6,596 bases of DNA from JBFMAI01 sp964462635 (GCA_964462635.1 CAYWYJ010000168.1:1-6596), one strand, 5' to 3'; counted from the stretch's first letter, positions 1 to 6,085 are shown. Numbers and translations are program-made. The notes: generated from the letters alone by a model not told the origin.

Positions 1-81
1 TGGGGATGCTGACGCTTACCGCGTACTCGTGCCAGGCCAACGCACGGCGCGGCGACCTGCGGACCGGCCGCGCGGACGGCC

Positions 82-100
82 CGCCGGCCGCCGGCCGGCG
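82..100. repeat. GC-rich hairpin with 3-nt loop
   Basis: The arm CGCCGGCC (82-89) is perfectly complementary to GGCCGGCG (93-100) around the loop GCC. It lies before the candidate thrS promoter, so it could be the end of an upstream transcript. No T-run follows, so a classical intrinsic terminator is not supported. It has the same 8+3+8 shape as hairpins at 5196-5214 and 6061-6079. Confidence 0.5.
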
Positions 101-133
101 AACGGCCCAGCCGCCAGTACGGGCCAATCCGGG

Positions 134-161
134 TTGACTTATGGTCCGCAACCGATAGAGT
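134..161 (+). promoter_or_regulatory. Candidate sigma-70-like promoter for thrS
   Basis: TTGACT (134-139) matches five of six bases of the -35 consensus. After 16 nt comes TAGAGT (156-161), which matches four of six bases of the -10 consensus. The position upstream of the thrS-infC cluster fits. It is a by-eye match in a region with few A/T-rich segments. A second TTGACT at 200-205 has no convincing -10 partner. Confidence 0.3.
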
Positions 162-380
162 GCAAAGGTGGAGTGTGTCCTGCGGGGCGCTTTGCGGAGT
201 TGACTGGTATTGAAGGCGATGCACGAGGTGGCGCAGTGACGGGGTTGCCGCGGGCCGGGCGCGGGGGCCGCGTGCCTGTCGGCCAGATCGCTGGACAGGG
301 GGGGCGCGAGTTCCGCAGCGTCGCCGGTGCCGGGGGGCCTGCCGTCGGTTTCCATCCACGTCCATGAGGTTCCCGTGTCC

Positions 381-2567
381 ATGCTGAAGGTGCGTCTTCC
401 CGACGGCCGGGTCGTCGAGCAGCCGGACGGTGTCTCCGCGGCCGACGTACTTACGGCGATCCATCCCAAGCTTGCGCGCAAGGCCGTGGCCGCGAAGGTC
501 AACGGTCGCGTGGTGGACTTGAGCACGCGGCTGGCGGGGCCCGAGGTGGAACTGGTCGGGCTGACGATCGAAGACCCCGAGGGGTTGGAGGTCGCCCGGC
601 ACAGTGCGGCCCACGTCATGGCGGAGGCGGTCTGCACCTTGTGGCCCCAGACCAAGCTCGTCTACGGCCCGCCCGTCGACAACGGCTTCTACTACGACAT
701 CGATCTCGACCATTCCCTGACGCCGGAAGACTTCGCCCGCATCGAGGCCAAGATGGACGAGATCGTGCGGGAGGACCGGCCGTTCCGGCGGTACGAGCTG
801 CCGCGGGCGGAGGCGATGAAGCGTCTGCACGCGGAGGGCAACGAGTACAAGATCGACAACGCCGAGCGGGCCGACGGCGACGTGCTGAGCTTCTATGTTA
901 CCGGCGAGCCGGGCAGCGGGCGGTTTGAAGACCTCTGCCGCGGTCCGCACGTGCCCAGCACCGCGCGGATCGGGGCCTACAAGGTGATGCAGGTGTCGGG
1001 GGCCTACTGGCACGGCGACGCCACCAAGGCCATGTTGCAGCGCGTCTACGGCACCACCTGGCCCGACAAACGCGCGTTGCAGCAACACCTGCGAATGCTC
1101 GAGGAGGCCAAGCGTCGGGACCATCGGCGGATCGGCCAAGAACTGGGCCTGTTCACGCTGAGCCCGTTGGTGGGGCCGGGGCTGGTGCTGTGGAAGCCCG
1201 CCGGCGCCTTGGTTCGCCACATCCTCGAAGAGGAGTTGCGCCGGGAGCTGCTGCAACGCGGCTACCAGATGGTGTACACGCCGCACATCGGCCGGCTCGA
1301 GATGTTCCGCATCAGCGGTCACTTCCCGTATTACAAGGACAGCCAGTACCCGCCGCTGTTCGAGTCCGAGCGGGGCCGGCTGCTGAACCAGTTGTGGGAA
1401 TTGGCGGGGGCGGCGGGGGACCGGCCGGCGTCGGCGGAAGAACTGGCGATCGTCGAGAAGCTGGCCGCCGAGCACGCCGACATTCGCAACTACCCCGCGG
1501 CGGCGCCGGCGGCGGAACGCCAGAAGCGCGTGCGGACGTGGCTGGAGCGGGAGGACGGGTACCTGCTCAAGCCGATGAACTGCCCCGGGCACATCCAGAT
1601 TTATGCGTCCGAGGCGCGGAGCTACCGCGACCTGCCGGTGAAGCTGGCGGAGTTCGGCCAGGTGTACCGCTACGAGCAATCGGGGGAGGTCGGGGGCATG
1701 ACGCGGGTCCGCGGCTTCTGCCAGGACGACGCGCACATCTTCTGCACGCCGACGCAGCTTCCGGCGGAAATCGCCGAGTGCGTCGAGTTGTCCAAGCACG
1801 TGCTCGAGATGGTCGGGCTGAAGGACTACCGGGTGCGGGTGGCCTTGCGCTCCAAAGACAGCAGCAAGTACGTGGGGTCGGATGAGAACTGGGAGCTGGC
1901 GGAGGCCGCATTGCGTAGCGTCGTGCGCAGCTCGGGGCTGAAGTACAGTGAGGAAGTGGGCGAGGCGGCGTTCTACGGGCCGAAGATCGACTTCGTGGCC
2001 CGCGACGCGCTCGGCCGCGAGTGGCAGCTCGGCACCGTGCAGTGCGACTACAACCTGCCCGAGCGCTTCGGCCTGACGTACACCGGCGAAGACAACGCGG
2101 CCCACCGGCCCGTCATGGTGCATCGGACGCTCTTCGGCAGCATGGAGCGGTTCGTCGGCATCCTGATCGAGCACTTCGCGGGCGCGTTTCCGCTGTGGCT
2201 GGCGCCGGTGCAGGTCCGCGTGTGTTCCATCAGCGACAAGTCGAAGGCGTATGCCCGGGACGTGTACAATGTCTGTCGGGCCGCCACGTTGCGGACCGAG
2301 CTGGACAATGGCGACGAACGGATCGGGGCCAAGATTCGCCTGGCCACGCTCCTGAAGATTCCGTACATCCTGGTCGTCGGGGAACAGGAAGCCGCCGACC
2401 AGACCGTGAACGTCCGCACGCGCGAGGGCAAGCAGTACGGCAGTTTCAGCTTGCCCGAGTTCCTGGCCGCGTGCGCGGAGGAGATTGCCAATCGGGGTCG
2501 GGAGACCCCGCCCGGCGCGGGCCAGTCGCCGGTGGGAGACGACGGCCGTCGGCCGGCGCCCCCGTAG
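381..2567 (+). CDS. thrS: Threonyl-tRNA synthetase
   Basis: Charges tRNA-Thr with threonine in the cytoplasm and edits Ser-tRNA-Thr. The 728-residue protein has the full class II ThrRS layout. A TGS domain covers about 1-64. The editing domain has its four residues at H74 and H78 (HSAAH) and C186 and H190 (CRGPH). The catalytic core has motif 1 near 299-314, motif 2 with RYEQSG at 429-435, and motif 3 with GSMERF at 586-591. The anticodon-binding domain covers about 605-700. Zinc ligands by homology to the E. coli enzyme are C401 (PMNCPGH), H452 (QDDAH) and H581 (MVHR). It is longer than the E. coli protein (642) because of about 62 extra residues at roughly 327-388, plus a Pro/Gly tail. Start: GAGGT at 366-370 serves either ATG 381 or GTG 375, two codons upstream; I prefer ATG. 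infC follows 25 nt downstream. Confidence 0.97.
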   Translation: MLKVRLPDGRVVEQPDGVSAADVLTAIHPKLARKAVAAKVNGRVVDLSTRLAGPEVELVGLTIEDPEGLEVARHSAAHVMAEAVCTLWPQTKLVYGPPVDNGFYYDIDLDHSLTPEDFARIEAKMDEIVREDRPFRRYELPRAEAMKRLHAEGNEYKIDNAERADGDVLSFYVTGEPGSGRFEDLCRGPHVPSTARIGAYKVMQVSGAYWHGDATKAMLQRVYGTTWPDKRALQQHLRMLEEAKRRDHRRIGQELGLFTLSPLVGPGLVLWKPAGALVRHILEEELRRELLQRGYQMVYTPHIGRLEMFRISGHFPYYKDSQYPPLFESERGRLLNQLWELAGAAGDRPASAEELAIVEKLAAEHADIRNYPAAAPAAERQKRVRTWLEREDGYLLKPMNCPGHIQIYASEARSYRDLPVKLAEFGQVYRYEQSGEVGGMTRVRGFCQDDAHIFCTPTQLPAEIAECVELSKHVLEMVGLKDYRVRVALRSKDSSKYVGSDENWELAEAALRSVVRSSGLKYSEEVGEAAFYGPKIDFVARDALGREWQLGTVQCDYNLPERFGLTYTGEDNAAHRPVMVHRTLFGSMERFVGILIEHFAGAFPLWLAPVQVRVCSISDKSKAYARDVYNVCRAATLRTELDNGDERIGAKIRLATLLKIPYILVVGEQEAADQTVNVRTREGKQYGSFSLPEFLAACAEEIANRGRETPPGAGQSPVGDDGRRPAPP

Positions 2568-2581
2568 ACCCACAGAAAGGC

Positions 2582-2595
2582 AGGTGAGGCCCATC
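2582..2595 (+). promoter_or_regulatory. infC ribosome binding site and AUC start codon
   Basis: AGGTGA (2582-2587) is a strong Shine-Dalgarno sequence. Five nt later, at 2593-2595, lies ATC, directly before the conserved IF3 N-terminus. No ATG exists in frame between the thrS stop and the conserved region. IF3 is known to discriminate against non-canonical starts and to repress its own AUU-initiated mRNA in E. coli; AUC would act in the same way. Alternatives are GTG 2584, which is closely preceded by AGAAAGG, and TTG 2605. Confidence 0.7.
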
Positions 2596-3219
2596 AATCT
2601 GAACTTGCGCTGCAACGAGCAGATTCGCGTGTCGCCCGTTCGCCTGATCGGCGAGAACAACGAGCAACTCGGAATCATGCCCAACTACGAGGCCCTGCGG
2701 TTGGCCCGCGAGGCCGGGGTGGACCTGGTGGAGGTGGCCCCCAATGTTCGTCCGCCGGTGTGCCGGCTGATGGACTACGGCAAGTGGAAATACACCCAGA
2801 AGAAGCACTCCAAGAAGCACCACGAGCAGCAACTCAAGGAAATCCGTCTGCGGCCGAAGACGGACACGCACGACCGCGAGATCAAGGTCAAGCAGGCGAT
2901 CAAGTTCTTCCAGCGCGGCGACAAGGTGCAGTTCACCATGGTGTTCCGCGGCCGCGAGCGCTTCCGGCGTGAAGTGGCGCTGGAGGTCTTCAAGGCCATC
3001 CTGGACGAGTTCGGCCAGCGCGTCCGCGTCGAGCGCCCTCCCGGCATGGACGGCCGTCACATGGTGATGGTCCTGTCCGCGGTCAAGGACGCCTTCGTCG
3101 AGCCGGGTGCGGCGGCGAGTTCACCGCCGGTGGCCACCCCTGGTCCGGGGGTTGCGCCCACCCCGCCGGTCGTGCCCGCCACGCCGCCGCCGGCGCCGGC
3201 CATGGAAGCACAGGGCTAG
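2593..3219 (+). CDS. infC: Translation initiation factor IF-3
   Basis: Binds the 30S subunit, prevents premature joining of the 50S subunit, and checks the start codon and initiator tRNA. From AUC at 2593 the protein has 208 residues. The N-domain opens with NEQIRVSPVRLIGENNEQLG at about 8-27 and continues through LVEVAPNVRPPVCRLMDYGK to about 64. A Lys/His-rich linker (about 65-80) follows. The C-domain runs about 82-167 with KEIRLRP, TDTHD, KVKQAIKFFQRGDKV, FRGRE and a penultimate VMVLSAVKDA. Residues 170-208 form a low-complexity Pro/Ala/Val tail absent from E. coli IF3 (180 residues). The gene follows thrS by 25 nt and is probably co-transcribed with it. The downstream neighbour is larC rather than rpmI-rplT. 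Autoregulation through the AUC start is likely by analogy with E. coli. Confidence 0.96.
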   Translation: MNLNLRCNEQIRVSPVRLIGENNEQLGIMPNYEALRLAREAGVDLVEVAPNVRPPVCRLMDYGKWKYTQKKHSKKHHEQQLKEIRLRPKTDTHDREIKVKQAIKFFQRGDKVQFTMVFRGRERFRREVALEVFKAILDEFGQRVRVERPPGMDGRHMVMVLSAVKDAFVEPGAAASSPPVATPGPGVAPTPPVVPATPPPAPAMEAQG

Positions 3220-3251
3220 ACGCCGGTCCGCACCGGGGTCATCGACATCGT

Positions 3252-3275
3252 CCCGGCGGCCGTACCGCCGCCGGG
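3252..3275 (+). repeat. Stem-loop in the infC-larC spacer
   Basis: CCCGGCGGC (3252-3260) pairs perfectly with GCCGCCGGG (3267-3275) around the 6-nt loop CGTACC. It lies 9 nt before the larC Shine-Dalgarno AGGAGGG. There is no T-run, so it is not a standard intrinsic terminator. It could slow read-through, stabilise an mRNA end, or influence larC translation. The role is inferred only from position. Confidence 0.5.
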
Positions 3276-3297
3276 CGGTCCGCCAGGAGGGAAAGTC

Positions 3298-4506
3298 GTG
3301 CGCTGCGGGTACTTTGACTGCTTTGGCGGCGTCGCGGGGGACATGGTCCTCGGGGCCCTGATCGACGCGGGCCTCTCCCTCGACGTGCTCCGCGACGTGA
3401 TCGCGCGACTCCGGTTGCCCGATGTCGCGCTCGATGTCGCGCGGGTGCGGCGCGGGGCCTTGGCGGCGACGCAGGTCAGCGTCGAGGTTGGGCCCGCCGC
3501 GCGACGCGGACATCGCCATCTCCCGGATATCCTCGACCTCATCGCGGCGGCCGAGCTGCCGGCCGCGGCCGCCGACCGCGCGGCGCGCGTCTTTCGCCGC
3601 CTGGCGGAGGCTGAAGCGCGCGTTCACGGCATTCCGGTCGAGAAGGTACACTTCCACGAGGTGGGGGCGGCCGACGCGATCGTGGACATCGTGGGGGCGT
3701 GTGTCGGCCTCGAAACGCTCGGGCTGGAACGAATCGTCTGTTCACCCTTGCCCCCGGGGTCGGGCAGCGTGTGCTGTGAGCACGGCGTGCTGCCCGTGCC
3801 CGCGCCCGCGACCATCGAGCTGCTGCGCGGCGTCCCGCTGGCGACGTGCGACGCGACCGGGGAGATGACGACGCCGACAGGGGCCGCCCTGATGACGACC
3901 CTCGCCGCGGAGTTCGGTCCGCTGCCGCCGCTGCGCGTGGATGCGGTCGGCTACGGGGCGGGCACGCGCGACACGCCGGAGCGGCCGAACGTCTTGCGGC
4001 TGCTGGTCGGCGAGCCGGCCGCCGACGAGCACGCGGAGGCGGACAGCGTCGTCGTGCTCGAGGCGAACATGGACGACGCGACGGGGCAGGCGGTGGCGCA
4101 CGCGGTGGGGCGGCTGCTGGAGGCCGGTGCGTTGGACGCCTACAGCGTGCCGATAACAATGAAGAAAGGCCGGCCGGGCCTGCTGGTGACCGTGCTGGCC
4201 CGTCCCGGCGACGTGCCCGCGCTCGAAGCGCTCTTGTTCGCGGAGACCACCACCCTGGGCATCCGCCGGCACCTGTGTCAGCGGCATTGCCTGGCCCGCG
4301 AGCACGTGACGGTCACGACGCCCTTCGGACCGGTCCGCGTCAAGGTCGGTCGCCACGCCGGGCAGGTCGCGCGGGCCTGGCCGGAATACGAGGACTGCGC
4401 GGCGGCGGCCCGGGCGGCGGGGCAGAGTCTGCGGGCCGTCCAGGAAGCGGCCCTGGCGGAGTGGACACGACGGCATGGCGGCCAGCCCGATCGCAACTCT
4501 GGATAA
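3298..4506 (+). CDS. larC: LarC, nickel insertion protein for the nickel-pincer nucleotide cofactor
   Basis: LarC is the CTP-dependent cyclometallase that inserts nickel into pyridinium-3,5-bisthiocarboxylic acid mononucleotide, giving the cofactor of lactate racemase and related LarA enzymes. Family signatures are YFDCFGGVAGDM (5-16), GHRHLPDI (71-78), VHFHEVGAADAIVDI (117-131), GVLPVPAPAT (163-172), GEMTTPTGAA (188-197), VLEANMDDATGQ (253-264), MKKGRPG (288-294) and ETTTLGIRRH (316-325). Both the LarC1 and LarC2 parts lie in one 402-codon frame. In Lactobacillus plantarum they are joined by programmed frameshifting, which is not needed here. The GTG start has AGGAGGG at 3285-3291, 6 nt upstream. 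No larA, larB or larE is in the window, so the partners must be elsewhere, or LarC serves another nickel task. The last 32 nt overlap the next gene. Confidence 0.95.
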   Translation: MRCGYFDCFGGVAGDMVLGALIDAGLSLDVLRDVIARLRLPDVALDVARVRRGALAATQVSVEVGPAARRGHRHLPDILDLIAAAELPAAAADRAARVFRRLAEAEARVHGIPVEKVHFHEVGAADAIVDIVGACVGLETLGLERIVCSPLPPGSGSVCCEHGVLPVPAPATIELLRGVPLATCDATGEMTTPTGAALMTTLAAEFGPLPPLRVDAVGYGAGTRDTPERPNVLRLLVGEPAADEHAEADSVVVLEANMDDATGQAVAHAVGRLLEAGALDAYSVPITMKKGRPGLLVTVLARPGDVPALEALLFAETTTLGIRRHLCQRHCLAREHVTVTTPFGPVRVKVGRHAGQVARAWPEYEDCAAAARAAGQSLRAVQEAALAEWTRRHGGQPDRNSG

Positions 4507-5068
4507 CGGCTTCTTCCTCCTGTTGGCGATGCTCTGCCTGGTGATGCTCTCGGTGGCGATGCTGCGACGCAGCCAGCAGCGGCAGGCCACGGCCCGGGAG
4601 GTCACTCGCGAGCACATGGCGCGGCTCCGCGACCAGCACAACCTGCGCGGGTCGATGGATGATCTCCTGGTGCAACTGGAGGAGGTCGCCCGGCGGGTCA
4701 ACGCCCAGGTGGACACCCGTTTCGCCAAGCTGGAGGCCGTGATTCACGATGCCGACCAGCGCATCGCGCGGCTGGAGCGGTTGACCGGTCGCGTCACGAC
4801 CCCGGAGCACCTCCCAACGGGCTCCGGGCCCGCTGCACCTTCGCCGACCGGACCGGAGGTCGCGCCTCCGCCGCCGGACGGCGAACACGCCGCGCCGCCG
4901 CCGATCGCCTCCGCGCCCCCGCGCTGCCCCTCGACGCCGCCCGGCGAACGCCGCCGGCGGATCTACGACTTGGCGGACCAGGGCACTTCGGCGCTGGTCA
5001 TCGCCGATGCCCTCCAAATGCCGATCGGGGAAGTGGAACTGATCCTGAGCCTGCGCAAGTTCAAATAG
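4475..5068 (+). CDS. Membrane-anchored coiled-coil protein with C-terminal HTH-like segment
   Basis: I do not recognise this 197-residue protein as a named gene. A short polar N-terminus is followed by one hydrophobic segment at about 12-30 (FFLLLAMLCLVMLSVAML), then Arg residues, which suggests an N-in signal anchor with a cytoplasmic body. Residues about 35-105 are charged and helical with heptad-like spacing (DDLLVQLEEVARRVNAQVD, KLEAVIHDADQRIARLERL), probably a coiled coil. Residues 106-157 are Pro/Ala-rich and look disordered. The end, about 159-197, contains IYDLADQGTSALVIADALQM followed by GEVELILSLRK, which resembles a small helix-turn-helix. The layout (single TM, coiled coil, terminal HTH-like piece) recalls DUF6115/SwrB or DUF2802 proteins, an analogy I cannot verify here. 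ATG 4475 lies inside larC, so translational coupling is likely. The best SD (GGAG, 4458-4461) is distant. Confidence 0.8.
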   Translation: MAASPIATLDNGFFLLLAMLCLVMLSVAMLRRSQQRQATAREVTREHMARLRDQHNLRGSMDDLLVQLEEVARRVNAQVDTRFAKLEAVIHDADQRIARLERLTGRVTTPEHLPTGSGPAAPSPTGPEVAPPPPDGEHAAPPPIASAPPRCPSTPPGERRRRIYDLADQGTSALVIADALQMPIGEVELILSLRKFK

Positions 5069-5110
5069 CCGGCCGCGTGATTCGGTCCCAGGGGGGCCGT
5101 GGTAGCGATT

Positions 5111-5224
5111 CGGCCCCGCAGGGGCCGCGGGTCGTAGCCACAGGTGGAGTTCGCCGCGGGCGAACGGAACCCGTGGTCGGGGAGACGGGCGTCATTCTGC
5201 CCCGGCGGGGCAGAGGACACGCCC
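5111..5224. repeat. Cluster of three GC-rich hairpins, possible dispersed repeat
   Basis: Three perfect stems with 3-nt loops follow one another. They are CGGCCCC/GGGGCCG (5111-5127, loop GCA), GTTCGCC/GGCGAAC (5149-5165, loop GCG) and TCTGCCCC/GGGGCAGA (5196-5214, loop GGC). The second extends outward: CCACAGGT (5138-5145) pairs with ACCCGTGG (5169-5176) with one mismatch, leaving a symmetric GGA/GGA internal loop. The third extends through GGGCGT (5187-5192) with ACGCCC (5219-5224). This regular design suggests a REP-like element or a structured RNA. Sequence of this flavour is, to my recollection, common between planctomycete genes. It begins 43 nt after the stop at 5068 and may also act as a 3' end for that transcript. 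Confidence 0.55.
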
Positions 5225-5478
5225 CGGTCAATCGAGCACGTGACGCGGATCGAAGCTCACGGCGTGCGCATCCCCGAGGGGCGGTTACCCTTCCTTGACG
5301 AGCGCAGCCCGCGAACGACGCCGGCGTCGCAGCGCGGTGGGCCGAGAAACCGACGAAGCCGGCGGACCGTTGCATCAACCTTCGCGGCGCTGAGTTGGCA
5401 TTCCCAAACGGTCAGCGCCGACCAACCCAGTCTCCTCAGGCGGCGCCGTTGGCTCGTATTGGCCTGCTCCCCAAAAAC
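5225..5478. other. Intergenic stretch without supported gene
   Basis: No convincing coding region, RNA gene or promoter is visible. The open frames here give Arg/Pro/Ser-rich products without recognisable motifs. The only clear structure is a perfect 14-bp palindrome at 5316-5329 (CGACGCC/GGCGTCG). This DNA should contain the 5' part of the gene fragment right of the insertion sequence if the insertion were simple, but I see no such part. Confidence 0.4.
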
Positions 5479-5500
5479 TGATCCAGGTGTTATGAGAGTC
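5479..5500 (+). repeat. Left terminal inverted repeat of the IS
   Basis: Begins TGATCCAG and ends TATGAGAGTC. Compared with the reverse complement of 6147-6168 it matches at 18 of 22 positions. The inner ten bases are identical. Differences are at positions 3, 4, 9 and 12. Confidence 0.85.
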
Positions 5501-5545
5501 CAATGCCCGGCCGCGGCGTAGCCGCGGCCGGGGGAGGTGACTCTC
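5494..5545 (+). promoter_or_regulatory. Nested stem-loop around the orfA ribosome binding site
   Basis: A 12-bp perfect stem CCCGGCCGCGGC/GCCGCGGCCGGG (5506-5517 and 5521-5532, loop GTA) is enclosed by a second stem. The outer stem is GAGAGTC (5494-5500, inside the left inverted repeat) paired with GACTCTC (5539-5545). The strong Shine-Dalgarno GGAGGTGA (5533-5540) lies between the stems and overlaps the outer one, just before ATG 5547. In a transcript entering from outside the IS the site would be partly hidden. Several insertion sequences are known to limit transposase made from such read-through transcripts; the role here is inferred. Confidence 0.6.
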
Positions 5546-5546
5546 G

Positions 5547-5826
5547 ATGAAACGCAAACGTCACAGCCCCGAAGAGATCATTCGCAAGCTCCGCCAGGCG
5601 GACGCCGAGCTGGCCGCCGGCCAGCCCATCGCCGCCATCTGCCAGAAGCTGGGCGTCGCCGAGGCGACCTTCCATCGGTCGCCGTGGCGACTACGGCGGC
5701 ATGAAGGCCAACGACGCCCGGCGCCTGAAGGAGCTGGAGCGTGAGAACGCCCGGCTCAAGAAGCTGGTCGCCGACCAGGCCCTCGACCAGGCGATCCTCA
5801 AGGAGGCCTTGCGGGGAAAATACTGA
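5547..5826 (+). pseudogene. IS3-family transposase OrfA, frameshifted
   Basis: OrfA is the DNA-binding helix-turn-helix and leucine-zipper subunit of IS3 transposase. The first frame gives MKRKRHSPEEIIRKLRQADA and runs through an HTH (about residues 25-44, AAICQKLGVAEATFHR). After R44, at 5676-5678, the frame is lost: 13 nt instead of the expected 12 separate this Arg from the Tyr of YGGMK. The second frame then continues with YGGMKANDARRLKELE and the zipper ENARLKKLVADQALDQAILK, ending RGKY at TGA 5824-5826. The first frame alone stops at 5742-5744. The likely cause is a 1-nt insertion between 5679 and 5691. The start has GGAGGTGA 6 nt upstream. Confidence 0.88.
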
Positions 5827-5972
5827 GCCCGACGCGGCGCCGTGCGGCCGTCAGCCGTGTGCAGGAGGAGTTAGAGGTCGCGCAGCGTCGGGCGTGTCGT
5901 GTACTCAGTCAGCCACGGTCCACGCAGCGGTACACGCCGCGGGCCCCGGATCGCGACCGGGCGTTTGTATAG
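5814..5972 (+). pseudogene. IS3-family transposase OrfB, N-terminal remnant
   Basis: In the -1 frame relative to the orfA end, the codons GGG AAA ATA CTG read into LSPTRRRAAVSRVQEELEVA and RRACRVLSQPRSTQRYTPRA, then DRDRAFV and TAG at 5970-5972. This is the conserved start of IS3-family OrfB, including the RRACRVL and RSTQRY motifs. The AAAA at 5817-5820 is where the usual -1 slip to make the OrfAB fusion would occur. The remainder, with the whole DDE catalytic core, is absent, so no active transposase can be made. Confidence 0.85.
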
Positions 5973-6038
5973 ACCCGCGTAATTGAGACGCGGAATAGTG
6001 ATGGGCGGTTGAGCCAGTGCGAGGTGAGCAGGCTGAGC

Positions 6039-6085
6039 TGGGGCTCTGCCCCAGACCCCGCCAGGGGCGCTGCCCCTGGACCCCG
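6039..6085. repeat. GC-rich double-hairpin repeat inside the IS
   Basis: GGGGC/GCCCC (6040-6052, loop TCT) is followed by CCAGGGGC/GCCCCTGG (6061-6079, loop GCT). Each hairpin is followed by the direct repeat GACCCCG (6054-6060 and 6079-6085). I recall very similar GGGGCTCTGCCCC-type sequences between genes in many unrelated bacteria. It occupies space where orfB should be. The neighbouring 5973-6038 and 6086-6146 show nothing recognisable. Confidence 0.6.

Larger units (their letters stand above)
1..380. other. GC-rich upstream region of thrS, no supported gene
   Basis: This stretch carries no gene I can recognise. Two plus-strand frames are open across parts of it, but their translations are Arg/Pro/Gly-rich and look like chance ORFs in GC-rich DNA. 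One short frame (ATG at 6, TGA at 135-137) could be the tail of a gene entering from the left, but nothing in it is recognisable. The region holds a strong hairpin at 82-100, a candidate promoter at 134-161, a second TTGACT at 200-205, and the thrS ribosome binding site GAGGT at 366-370. If the promoter is real, thrS has a leader of over 200 nt. I see no T-box and could not identify a tRNA-like thrS operator by eye. Confidence 0.5.

Noticed and set aside
6..137. Short plus-strand frame with ATG at 6 and TGA at 135
   Set aside because: About 43 codons of low-information Arg/Ala/Pro sequence. It could be the end of a gene from the left, but nothing supports it.
29..367. 112-codon plus-strand frame before thrS
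   Set aside because: Gly/Arg/Pro-rich, no motif, and it covers the promoter and hairpin. Typical chance frame in GC-rich DNA.
327..380. Longer thrS start at GTG 327
   Set aside because: No ribosome binding site at the right distance, and the added residues do not belong to the TGS domain, whereas GAGGT at 366-370 fits 375 or 381.
2485..2592. Longer infC start at ATG 2485 inside thrS
   Set aside because: The extra 36 codons are Arg/Pro-rich, lie within the thrS end in another frame, and have no counterpart in IF3. The AGGTGA before 2593 is the better signal.
2446..3060. 204-codon minus-strand frame opposite infC
   Set aside because: It lies antisense to highly conserved IF3 codons, and its Leu/Val/Asp-rich product is what the reversed codons give.
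3298..4506. Programmed frameshift in larC as in Lactobacillus
   Set aside because: LarC1 and LarC2 motifs are in a single uninterrupted frame, so no shift is needed.
3742..4728. 328-codon minus-strand frame opposite larC
   Set aside because: It is a shadow of larC and the next gene; the product is Arg/Gln-rich without domain motifs.
5111..5329. CRISPR array
   Set aside because: The hairpins differ in sequence and spacing, and there are no identical direct repeats with unique spacers.
5144..5521. 125-codon plus-strand frame in the spacer before the IS
   Set aside because: It runs through the hairpin cluster and into the IS end, and its Arg/Ser/Pro-rich product has no recognisable motif.
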